Shown here: positions 1-6,700 of the stretch, in pieces
How the letters are laid out: the number at the start of each line of letters is the position of its first letter
Position numbering within the stretch: position 1 is the stretch's first letter
From: Flavobacteriaceae bacterium UBA2000
GTDB taxonomy: Bacteria; Bacteroidota; Bacteroidia; Flavobacteriales; Flavobacteriaceae
Direction of reading: 5' to 3'
DNA length: 8,374 nt
Assembly (NCBI GenBank): GCA_002335345.1
Contig: DDCS01000074.1
Coordinates: 1-8,374 of the forward strand
Program-made: the position numbers and the translations under genes
Notes under the pieces: generated by a model
What the model saw: only the letters and a program-made list of their open reading frames with translations
Database searches by the model: none
Told to the model about the DNA's origin: nothing

Positions 1-71
1 CGCCTCGTCTGATTTCCTTGCGGAAGTCGACAATCGCAGGCGATGGCAGCTGCTATCGTCTACGACTTCAC
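1..71. other. Left edge, no confident gene; open frames run into tRNA
   Basis: No start codon, RNA gene or promoter can be supported here. Two forward frames stay open from the window edge into the following tRNA: the frame starting at base 2 stops at 92-94 and the frame starting at base 3 stops at 105-107. The base-3 frame reads ...STIAGDGSCYRLRLHGP and then PLAQLARAPA, the familiar mistranslation of a tRNA 5' half. This could be the 3' tail of an upstream gene running into the tRNA. From memory, GIY-YIG nuclease-like genes of Bacteroidota sometimes end this way, but no GIY-YIG motif lies inside the window. It may equally be plain spacer. Confidence 0.25.
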
Positions 72-145
72 GGGCCATTAGCTCAGTTGGCTAGAGCACC
101 TGCATGACGCGCAGGGGGTCGGGGGTTCGAATCCCTCAGCGCCCA
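72..145 (+). tRNA. tRNA-Val (anticodon GAC), with acceptor-stem mismatches
   Basis: The cloverleaf can be folded by hand: acceptor 5' strand 72-78, D stem GCTC/GAGC (81-84/94-97), anticodon stem CCTGC/GCAGG (99-103/111-115) with loop ATGACGC, T stem GGGGG/CCCTC around TTCGAAT, acceptor 3' strand 138-144 and discriminator A145. Anticodon GAC is at 106-108 and reads GUC/GUU valine codons. CCA is not encoded. The acceptor strands GGGCCAT and AGCGCCC do not fully pair: there is a C:C and an adjacent A:G opposition (76/140 and 77/139). All other stems are sound, with one G-T pair in the T stem. It is either a functional tRNA with a weakened acceptor stem or a decayed or chimeric copy. No promoter is visible upstream, so it may be co-transcribed from outside the window. 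Confidence 0.85.
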
Positions 146-149
146 CAGC

Positions 150-181
150 AAAAAATCCTGATGTATCCATCAGGATTTTTT
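150..181 (+). terminator. Rho-independent terminator after first tRNA-Val
   Basis: A perfect 14-bp inverted repeat pairs AAAAAATCCTGATG (150-163) with CATCAGGATTTTTT (168-181) around a TATC loop. The 3' arm itself ends in six T residues. It starts four bases after the tRNA discriminator base. Because the A-rich arm mirrors the T-rich arm it could act on either strand. Confidence 0.85.
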
Positions 182-223
182 GTTCAAGCTGACTCAGATG
201 TTTTTTAAAACCTCGATTTTAAC

Positions 224-231
224 TACATTTG
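224..231 (+). promoter_or_regulatory. Predicted -7 promoter box for second tRNA-Val
   Basis: TACATTTG is an exact match to the Bacteroidota -7 consensus TAnnTTTG and ends 11 bases before the tRNA, which would give a start a few bases upstream of the tRNA 5' end. A T-run at 201-204 sits about 19 bases upstream where the -33 TTTG is expected, but it lacks the G. The box also lies just downstream of the terminator of the first tRNA, which argues that the second tRNA is transcribed independently. Confidence 0.6.
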
Positions 232-242
232 AAACCGCTTAT

Positions 243-317
243 GGGTCATTAACTCAGTTGGTTCAGAGTGTTACCTTGACAGGGTAGAAGTCACTGGTTC
301 GAATCCAGTATGACCCA
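243..317 (+). tRNA. tRNA-Val (anticodon GAC)
   Basis: A complete cloverleaf is visible. The acceptor stem GGGTCAT/ATGACCC (243-249/310-316) pairs at all seven positions. The D stem is ACTC/GAGT, and the anticodon stem TTACC/GGTAG (271-275/283-287) closes with a T-G pair around loop TTGACAG. The T stem ACTGG/CCAGT surrounds TTCGAAT, and the discriminator is A317. Anticodon GAC at 278-280 gives valine. CCA is not encoded and must be added after transcription. The body differs strongly from the first tRNA-Val (anticodon stem, T stem and acceptor), so the two are not a recent tandem duplication. Confidence 0.95.
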
Positions 318-323
318 CATTTC

Positions 324-360
324 AAAAAAAATCCCAGGGCGAGGCTCTGGGATTTTTTTT
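324..360. terminator. Bidirectional terminator between tRNA-Val and murF
   Basis: Seven A residues plus ATCCCAG (324-337) pair with CTGGGAT plus seven T residues (347-360) around a 9-base loop, giving a long symmetrical stem. On the + strand it follows the second tRNA by six bases. On the - strand it lies about 90 bases beyond the murF stop and also ends in a T-tract. It can therefore terminate both converging transcripts, and I see no better terminator for murF. Confidence 0.85.
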
Positions 361-385
361 GCTTTATTGTGATGGTCAATATTCG

Positions 386-437
386 ATGAGGCAAAGTGGA
401 TCGCGCACAATCTTGGATCATTGTTTTTTGGCCTCAT
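386..437. repeat. Nested inverted repeat in the murF 3' region
   Basis: ATGAGGC followed by AAA (386-395) is complementary to TTT, a bulged G, and GCCTCAT (427-437), giving a roughly 10-bp stem with one bulge. Inside the loop ACAAT (407-411) pairs with ATTGT (420-424). TGGATC occurs twice inside (397-402 and 414-419). There is no T-tract right after it on either strand, so it is not a standard terminator. It would be transcribed as part of the murF 3' untranslated region. Confidence 0.5.
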
Positions 438-451
438 TATACGCAGCAGGT

Positions 452-1804
452 CTATTCCCTAAATACCACACTTAACAGTCGTTCTAGGGCCATGCCTCTA
501 GATCCTTTAATTAGGATTGTGCCAGGTTTTGGAGGTTGATCAAGCAAATGTTGTTCCAGTGCATTGTAATGGTCGAAGCACAAGGTCTGCTTTGGATTGT
601 GTTTTGTTTTACTAAAGTTGTCCCCGGCGAGGTAAATCTGATCAAAACCCAATTGTTCAGCTAGGTTAACGATTATTTGATGTTCGGCGGCGGCGGCTTG
701 TCCAAGTTCGAACATATCCCCTAAAATAACGACTTTGTGGTCATGGGATGTTAATTGACCAAAATAATCCAAGGCAGCCTGCATGCTGGAAGGATTGGCA
801 TTATAGGCATCCATGATTAAATTATAAGGCCCTCGCGTAAGCCCTTGAGATCGGTTCATGTGCGGTGTGTATTGTTCTAAAGCCGCCTTAATATTATCCC
901 AAGGAAGATTGAAATATTCGGCTATTTCTGCTGCGGCGATGACATTTGGGGCATTATAAGCGCCAATAAGTTGCGTTTTAATGGTTCCTTTTGGGCCTGA
1001 CAGGAGCAATGTAGGATGGCTTAGTCTATCTTCCGAGTTTATGGGATCCCTATGATCTTCAGTGAGTAGATGCCATTGCATATCTGCATTGAGTACGGTA
1101 CGCTGCAGCTTTTCTGTGCGCTCCATTTGTCGGGTATCTGTGGCTTGTACAAACATTCGACCTGATGTTGCGGTAAGGTAATCGATGAGCTCTGACTTCC
1201 CTTTGATCACTCCTTCTACACCGCCAAATCCTTCTAGGTGGGCTTTGCCAAAATTGGTGATATAACCATAGTTAGGCCTGGCAATTTTACATAATAATGC
1301 AATTTCCCCTTGATGATTGGCGCCCATTTCCACGATCCCCAGTTCCGTATTTTTAGTCAAGCGCAATAGTGTTAAGGGAACACCAATATGATTGTTTAAA
1401 TTACCTATAGTCGCTAAACAATTTAATTTCTGGGATAGGGTAGTCTGCAATAATTCTTTGGTGGTGGTTTTCCCATTACTTCCGGTCAAAGCCAGTATCG
1501 GTAAGGCTAGTTTTTCTCTGTGATAAGTAGCTAAGTCTTGCAATGAGGCTAGCGCATCTTCTACCAATAATATTCGGTCCCCATAAGGTTCTAAGAATTT
1601 GGCAGCACTTAGAGTTTGGTCATCCATTAGGGCAAATTGAGCGCCCGCTTCAAAGGCCTGGACCACAAATTTATTGCCATCGAACGTCTCCCCTTTGAGG
1701 GCAACAAAAAAGCATCCTTTGGATAGTTTACGGGTATCGGTGCACACCGCGGAGCTCTTTAAAAAACAGTCATAAATATGAGGTAATTCAGCTCTTTTTG
1801 TCAT
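452..1804 (-). CDS. murF: UDP-N-acetylmuramoyl-tripeptide--D-alanyl-D-alanine ligase
   Basis: MurF is the cytoplasmic ATP-dependent ligase that adds D-Ala-D-Ala to the UDP-MurNAc-tripeptide, the last soluble step of peptidoglycan precursor synthesis. The 450-residue length is usual for the family. Visible in order are an N-terminal substrate-binding segment with TDTRKLSKGCFFVALKG (22-38), the P-loop GSNGKTTTK (108-116), NLNNHIGVPLTLL (135-147), EMGANHQGEI (159-168), and GKSEL, whose Lys203 aligns with the carbamylated lysine of Mur ligases. The C-terminal domain carries MDAYNANPSSM (331-341), LGDMFELG (361-368) and IKGSRGMALERLL (432-444). No motif is missing, so it should be active. The start ATG at 1804 is the natural one: it gives the usual N-terminus and lies just past a hairpin. 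The gene is co-oriented with gldJ, 69 bp downstream of it, but probably has at least partly separate transcription because of that hairpin. No Shine-Dalgarno sequence is evident, as is common in this phylum. Confidence 0.97.
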   Translation of the reverse strand: MTKRAELPHIYDCFLKSSAVCTDTRKLSKGCFFVALKGETFDGNKFVVQAFEAGAQFALMDDQTLSAAKFLEPYGDRILLVEDALASLQDLATYHREKLALPILALTGSNGKTTTKELLQTTLSQKLNCLATIGNLNNHIGVPLTLLRLTKNTELGIVEMGANHQGEIALLCKIARPNYGYITNFGKAHLEGFGGVEGVIKGKSELIDYLTATSGRMFVQATDTRQMERTEKLQRTVLNADMQWHLLTEDHRDPINSEDRLSHPTLLLSGPKGTIKTQLIGAYNAPNVIAAAEIAEYFNLPWDNIKAALEQYTPHMNRSQGLTRGPYNLIMDAYNANPSSMQAALDYFGQLTSHDHKVVILGDMFELGQAAAAEHQIIVNLAEQLGFDQIYLAGDNFSKTKHNPKQTLCFDHYNALEQHLLDQPPKPGTILIKGSRGMALERLLSVVFRE

Positions 1805-1818
1805 GTAACTAAAGATAT

Positions 1819-1851
1819 AAAAAAACCCTTCAACAAAGGTTAAAGGGTTTT
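1819..1851 (-). terminator. Terminator-like hairpin between gldJ and murF
   Basis: On the - strand AAAACCCTT (1851-1843) pairs with AAGGGTTTT (1830-1822), with a further three-pair inner helix GTT/AAC after one mismatch. The 3' arm continues into a T-tract reaching 1819. It begins 22 bases after the gldJ stop, as expected for a gldJ terminator. It ends only 14 bases before the murF ATG, so it could also behave as an attenuator or partial terminator in a gldJ-murF transcript. Confidence 0.7.
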
Positions 1852-1873
1852 AATGAGATAACAGAACAACGAA

Positions 1874-3553
1874 TTAGTTATTACGTGGTCGTTTGCCTTT
1901 TTTAGATTTGCTCCCTAATCGAGACATAGCGCAACGGAAACCGATGTAATCGGTGGCCATATCTTCTGGGAAGTAACGGCGCTGTGCGGGATCCAACCAG
2001 TAGTCACGATCTCGCCATGACCCCCCTTTGAAAACGCGCACTTCGTTGTTCACCAGTGAGGTTCTTTTAGAGGATTTGTCGTATTCGCGAACAAGATTGC
2101 CTTCATCGTCCGCACTCACTTTGTGCTGCGGTGAATTATACATTCTCTTTCCGTCGGCAACTTTATTGTCGTCTTCACCACCAAAAGACTGGTAGTTTCG
2201 GGTCGACTTTTTATCACCATCTCTAAAATCGCGGTTATCGCTTTCTGAGAAGTTTGTGCGTAAGTAAGTTTCGTTTTCGTCAACAGGTACTTTGTAAATT
2301 TCGCCTGGTAGATCGCGCGCGACAATTTTACCGTTGCTGAGTGTATCGTATAAAATTGAGTCTACACGCACCACCATAACTTTTCCGTCGGAGTCAATCG
2401 CATTTTTGGTATAAATATTACCGCGATAGTAGTTGAAGTCATTAAATTCATCATCAACTATAGGGCGATATACATCAGCAACCCATTCAGCGACGTTACC
2501 CGCCATATCGTATAAACCGAAATCATTTGGTTCATAGGAACCAACCTCTGCCGTTATGTCCGCGCCATCGTCACTCCAGCCAGCGATTCCGCCGTAGTCC
2601 CCATCTCCTTGCTTAAAGTTTGCCAATTGGTCCCCGCGACTGCGTCGATCTGAAGAACGCGTGTATTGGCCTTCCCAAGGATATTTCTTTTTACCGCGAT
2701 AAATGTTGTAATCGCGAATACCAACAAGTCCTAAAGCAGCGTATTCCCATTCTGCTTCGGTAGGCAGTCTGTAATCGGGCATTAAGAGTCCGTCTTTGTT
2801 TTGTACGTAAAGGTTCGTGCTGTCTTGGCTTCTTCTGGCTAGGTTTTCAGAATATTTTCCGCCTCTTGTAATCGAATCATTGCCGCCGTAAACTTTGGTC
2901 GGCGCGGCGAGATAGGTTTCAGTGCTAAATCCTGATCCCGGTTCATTATTAAAACGCGCTCCCCGTGTCGTGACTCCATTTTGCTCAAGAATTAACTCAT
3001 TGACGCGATCGGTACGCCAGTTCGCAAACTCAACAGCTTGAATCCAGCTTACCCCGACCACTGGGTAGTTCGCATAGGCTGGATGACGCAAATAATTATT
3101 GGTCATCACTTCATTATACCCTAAACGGTTCCGCCATACCAACGTATCTGGAAGAGCTCCGGCGTAAATGTTTTTAAAGTTTTCGTTCGTTGGAGGAAAC
3201 ACATTTTTCAACCAATCAAGATATTCCAAGTACATGAGGTTGGTCACCTCAGTTTCATCCATATAAAAAGACTGAACGTGTTGTTGTACTGGGCTGTTGT
3301 TCCAGTCGTGCATTGGATCATCTTGAACACGACCCATGGTAAAGGTGCCGCCCTCTACAAAAACAAGCCCAGGGCCTGTTTCTTGTTCTCTTGTTTTTGG
3401 ATCATACTGAAATCCACCTTCTTTTGAATTTAAGGCCCAACCAGTGGCTCGAGAACTGTTCGAATAATCACGTGATTTGCTGCAGCCGATTAACGAAGTT
3501 GCAGTCAAAACCAATACACATAGCTTTATTCCAAAGTTTTTGTTGACGTTCAT
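1874..3553 (-). CDS. gldJ: Gliding motility / T9SS lipoprotein GldJ
   Basis: GldJ is an envelope lipoprotein required for gliding motility in Flavobacterium and for normal levels of the T9SS protein GldK. The protein has 559 residues. A lipoprotein signal peptide ends in the lipobox LIGC with Cys24 as the lipidated residue; the mature protein starts CSKSRD. Residues about 63-545 form a formylglycine-generating-enzyme (FGE-sulfatase) type domain: FVEGGTFTMG (65-74), DETEVTN (99-105), YPVVGVSWIQAVEFANWR (163-180), YRLPTEAEWEYAALG (261-275), NDFGLYDMAGNVAEW (343-357), FKGGSW (508-513) and GFRCA (538-542). The FGE catalytic cysteine pair expected after GGSW is replaced (GGSWRDRDYWLDP), and the only cysteine in the mature protein besides Cys24 is Cys541, so catalysis is unlikely. 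About 140 charged residues (364-505) are inserted between the NVAEW and GGSW motifs. The tail is basic. GldK shares this fold, but divergence from porU-porV favours GldJ. Confidence 0.93.
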   Translation of the reverse strand: MNVNKNFGIKLCVLVLTATSLIGCSKSRDYSNSSRATGWALNSKEGGFQYDPKTREQETGPGLVFVEGGTFTMGRVQDDPMHDWNNSPVQQHVQSFYMDETEVTNLMYLEYLDWLKNVFPPTNENFKNIYAGALPDTLVWRNRLGYNEVMTNNYLRHPAYANYPVVGVSWIQAVEFANWRTDRVNELILEQNGVTTRGARFNNEPGSGFSTETYLAAPTKVYGGNDSITRGGKYSENLARRSQDSTNLYVQNKDGLLMPDYRLPTEAEWEYAALGLVGIRDYNIYRGKKKYPWEGQYTRSSDRRSRGDQLANFKQGDGDYGGIAGWSDDGADITAEVGSYEPNDFGLYDMAGNVAEWVADVYRPIVDDEFNDFNYYRGNIYTKNAIDSDGKVMVVRVDSILYDTLSNGKIVARDLPGEIYKVPVDENETYLRTNFSESDNRDFRDGDKKSTRNYQSFGGEDDNKVADGKRMYNSPQHKVSADDEGNLVREYDKSSKRTSLVNNEVRVFKGGSWRDRDYWLDPAQRRYFPEDMATDYIGFRCAMSRLGSKSKKGKRPRNN

Positions 3554-3585
3554 AGTATCTTAAAAAAGTAAAAATATTGGGATCG

Positions 3586-3614
3586 CAATATACTAATTAA
3601 CGCGTAAAGCACAA
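3586..3614 (-). promoter_or_regulatory. Possible gldJ promoter
   Basis: On the - strand TTG (3614-3612) is followed after 19 bases by TATATTG (3592-3586), one T short of the TAnnTTTG consensus. This would start transcription near 3580, leaving a leader of roughly 25 bases before the gldJ ATG at 3553. The match is imperfect and no better - strand box is visible in the gap. Confidence 0.35.
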
Positions 3615-3648
3615 TATTATTTTTCGATTTACAAAATCGTGCTTAAGC
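3606..3648. repeat. Compound inverted repeat in the gldJ/porU divergent region
   Basis: AAGCAC (3607-3612) is complementary to GTGCTT (3639-3644). Nested inside it CGATTT (3625-3630) is complementary to AAATCG (3634-3639) with an ACA loop; the two helices compete for G3639. The 3' side runs into the perfect 8-base palindrome GCTTAAGC (3641-3648). It lies between the two divergent promoters and could be a regulator-binding site or a cruciform. No known operator is recognised. Confidence 0.45.
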
Positions 3649-3676
3649 GAAGAGATCCAAGGGATAACGCGCGGTA

Positions 3677-3708
3677 TTTGGATTTATTTTACCCAAGGGG
3701 TATTTTTG
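3677..3708 (+). promoter_or_regulatory. Predicted porU promoter (-33 TTTG, -7 TATTTTTG)
   Basis: TTTG at 3677-3680 and TATTTTTG at 3701-3708 both match the Bacteroidota sigma-factor consensus (TTTG and TAnnTTTG) and are 20 bases apart, in the usual range. Transcription should start near 3712-3715, giving a leader of about 40 bases. This is the best promoter in the window because both elements are present. Confidence 0.6.
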
Positions 3709-3712
3709 AAAA

Positions 3713-3730
3713 AACAAGTGGAAACTTGTT
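3713..3730 (+). promoter_or_regulatory. GNRA-capped hairpin at the predicted 5' end of porU mRNA
   Basis: AACAAGT (3713-3719) and ACTTGTT (3724-3730) form a perfect 7-bp stem closed by the tetraloop GGAA, which fits GNRA. It coincides with the transcription start expected from the promoter at 3677-3708 and ends 25 bases before the porU ATG. A 5'-terminal stem of this kind could protect the mRNA or influence initiation. No T-tract follows, so it is not a terminator. Confidence 0.5.
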
Positions 3731-3740
3731 ATACTAAGCT

Positions 3741-3748
3741 TATATTTG
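3741..3748 (+). promoter_or_regulatory. Second TAnnTTTG box immediately before porU
   Basis: TATATTTG matches the -7 consensus exactly but ends only seven bases before the ATG at 3756. No TTTG is present at the right distance upstream. If used, it would give a leaderless or nearly leaderless message, perhaps translated from Met3 or Met4 (3762 or 3765). It may be fortuitous in AT-rich DNA. Confidence 0.3.
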
Positions 3749-3755
3749 AAGCGTT

Positions 3756-6700
3756 ATGCCAATGATGAAGGGAAAAGCCTTTTTGATGTTGTTTTTGTTG
3801 ATGGGAACCGCAGTTTTTGCGCAATCCAAAACGATCAATTTGCCTTGGTCTGCAACGACAAAAAACACCAAATTATCTCAGCGCAGTCCCATGCAAACCA
3901 AGATCGGTCAGTCCCTAAATTTAAGATGGGATGAACAAGGGCCAATGTATTACGAGCGTTGGAAGGATCAGTTACCCGCTGATACCGCTTCAGTTCGTGT
4001 CAGTCGTGTAGTTTGGGGCGAGCTGAGTTCGGAAGACAAAAGGAAACTTCAGGGGCGTGGAGTACCTCAGACCTTAAAAGTTAAGTTAGTTTCTTCCAAG
4101 GCGCGCGATCAGTGGTATACCACAGTGATTTTTAATCCTTTTGTTCGACACAATGGTCGGCTTAAAAAAGTTCAATCTTTTGAACTGGATTATCGTTTTT
4201 CGTCTCAAAAAATGGGCCACCGTGTTTCGGCGATAACCAATTCTGTTTTGTCCCAAGGAAGTTGGTATAAATTTGAAATAGATCAAACCGGTGTTTATCG
4301 TTTAGATCGATCCTTCTTGAGCAGTCTTGGGATGAATCCGGCTGCGATCAACCCGGATTTACTCAAAGTATACGGCCATGGCGGTAAACCATTACCCTTA
4401 TCCAATAGCGACCCCCAGAATTTCGATTTGCCTGAGGTGCCTATAAAAGTCGTGGGCGGTGAAGATGGGCGTTTTGATTCTGGCGATTATGTTTTGTTTT
4501 ACGGTCAAGGGATTATGGGTTATGATGCCGAAAATGACAGCCATTTTAATCCCTATGCCGAAACGGCTTATTATTTCATTACCGCTGATGGCGCTCCCGG
4601 ATTGCGTATAGAACCTATGGTTGAGCCTACAGCAAATGCGGAGGTAATTTTTGAGCAATATCAAGAACTAAAATATCATGAACGCGATGAGTACTCACCG
4701 GCCAAAGTGGGGCGCCGATGGTTTGGAGACCGATTTGATATCCAAAATCAACAGGAATATAATTTTAATTTTCCTGGACGAATAGCCTCTGAGCCCGTTA
4801 AAGTTAAAGTTCGTGCTGCGGCCGCTTCAGAAGTACCCACCAGCTTGCAAGTAAACGTCAATGGCACCACTGTAGACCCTTTGACCTTTAACGCGATCAA
4901 CGATCCGACTTTACTCAGTGTAGATTCGTTCGTTCAGGACTTCCAACTTTCAGGAGAAAGCATTAACGTTTCGCTCAATTATAATAATTCGGGCAATCCA
5001 TCGAGTATTGGTTATCTCGATTATGTGCAGGTTACCGCCACCATGCCCTTGCGCGCAAATGGGTCGAGTTTTGTCTTTTTTAACCAGGAAGCCTCAAGCA
5101 GCAGTGGGGTAGGCCAGTTTAGCATAAGTCAAGCACAAAACATTCAGGAAGTATGGGCCATTGAGACGCCCTATAATGTGCGTTATAAGCTGAATGATCA
5201 GCAAGGCGATATTTTTTCATTCAAAACCATACTGGGTACCAAGGCCAATTACGTGGCTTTAGTGACCGGAGACTTTCTTGAGCCAAGACGTTCGGATAAT
5301 GCTGCTGTAGCCAATCAAAATATTAAAGGGACTATTTTTAACGGCCCAGGCGGTTTTCAAGATATCGATTACATTATTGTGACCCCGAGAAGTTTAGTCG
5401 CTGCTGCTGAGCAATTGGCAAGCCATCACAGAATGCGCTCAAATCTCAGGGTTCGCGTGCTCACTACAGAAGATATTTACACCGAATTTAGTTCGGGAAA
5501 ACAAGATATTGGCGCGATTCGAAACCTCGTGCGTTATGTCTATGAGAACGCGAGTTCTTCGCAGGAGAGAATTAAGTACCTGTGTTTGTTTGGGGACACC
5601 TCGGTCGATTTTAAGGACCGCTTATCCGGGAATAATAATATGGTGCCCACCTACCATACCCTTTCTAGTGTCGATACCTTTAATTCATTCATGTCGGATG
5701 ATTTTTTTGGGATGATGGACCCCGACGAAGGGACTATGTCTTCGGCGCATTCTTTGGATGTTGCCGTCGGGCGTATCTTGGTTGATGACCCGGGTCAAGC
5801 TCAGCGCATAGTCTCCAAAATAAAATCATACAATGACGAAGCGTCTTACGGGTCTTGGCGAAATAATTTTGTGATTATTTCCGATGACGTTGATATCGGA
5901 TGGGAGTATCGTGCTTTGGAAGTGACCCTTGATTCTATCGCAGATCGCGTGAGTTTTGAGAAACCCTTTATCAATGTAAAAAAGATTCATACGGATGCCT
6001 ACCAACAGGAAACTTCGGCAGGAGGAAATCGTTACCCAGAGGCTCGTGACGCCATAGAAAATGCCGTTGAAGTAGGGGCGCTAATTGTTAATTACTTTGG
6101 TCATGGTGGAGAAGATGGCCTGGCAAAAGAGTTTATTTATACCAAAGAAACTGCCCAAGAATTGCGCAATGAGGAGCGATTGCCTTGTTTCGTTACTGTG
6201 ACTTGCGAGTTTTCGAAGTTTGATAATCCGCTACGGGTTACTGCGGGAGAACTCACTTTTTGGAATGAGCAAGGGGGAGCAGGGTCATTAATCACCACCA
6301 CGCGATCGGTAAGTGTCACCTTGGGGGTAGATTTCAATACTTTATTGTCTGAATATCTTTTTGGTTTTGGACAGGATGTGCCTCCAGCCCCGGCAGAAGC
6401 GCTTAGACTGACTAAGAACCTTATTGGGTCGAATAACAAGAGGGTTATTTTTTACATTGGCGATCCGGCCATGCACTTGGCTTTCCCTAAAAAGCAAATC
6501 AGATTAACGGCGATAAACGACGCGCCTTTGGGATTAGCAAACGATACATTAAAAGCACTAAGTCGCATTAAACTCAGCGGGCTTGTTTTAGATCCAGAGG
6601 GCAATGCCATGCCGAACTACAGTGGAATTCTTCAAGTGAAGGTTTTTGATAAAGAATTACAGCGTTCAACTTTAGGAAATGATGGCATTCGCGATAATGG

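Noticed and set aside
72..317. Recent tandem duplication of the two tRNA-Val genes
   Set aside because: Both have anticodon GAC, but acceptor, anticodon and T stems differ throughout. Similarity is limited to positions conserved in all tRNAs.
433..443. TATAAT-like hexamer on the - strand after murF
   Set aside because: It looks like an E. coli sigma-70 -10 box, but this phylum uses TAnnTTTG, and no -35 partner or downstream - strand gene exists.
2116..2325. 69-codon open frame on the - strand within gldJ
   Set aside because: It is wholly inside gldJ in another frame, has no recognisable motif and no separate promoter. It is a shadow of the real gene.
1874..3553. Active formylglycine-generating enzyme / sulfatase-modifying factor
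   Set aside because: The domain signature is present, but the catalytic cysteines are absent, the protein is a lipoprotein and it neighbours porU-porV. GldJ is the better call.
3746..3934. 62-codon + strand open frame starting ahead of porU
   Set aside because: It overlaps the porU signal peptide in another frame and starts at a non-ATG codon inside the TATATTTG box. The porU frame has a signal peptide and full domain content.
4086..4664. Two - strand open frames of 66 and 88 codons opposite porU
   Set aside because: They are antisense to conserved PorU coding sequence, have no domain, and carry compositions typical of reverse-frame translations.
5509..5715. 68-codon + strand open frame inside porU
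   Set aside because: It is out of frame within the C25 peptidase domain, rich in Arg/Cys/Met in the way of frame-shifted translations, and has no ribosome-binding context.
6137..6439. 100-codon - strand open frame opposite the PorU active site
   Set aside because: It is antisense to the His/Cys catalytic region; its openness is explained by the codon pattern of the sense gene. No signal peptide or motif was seen.
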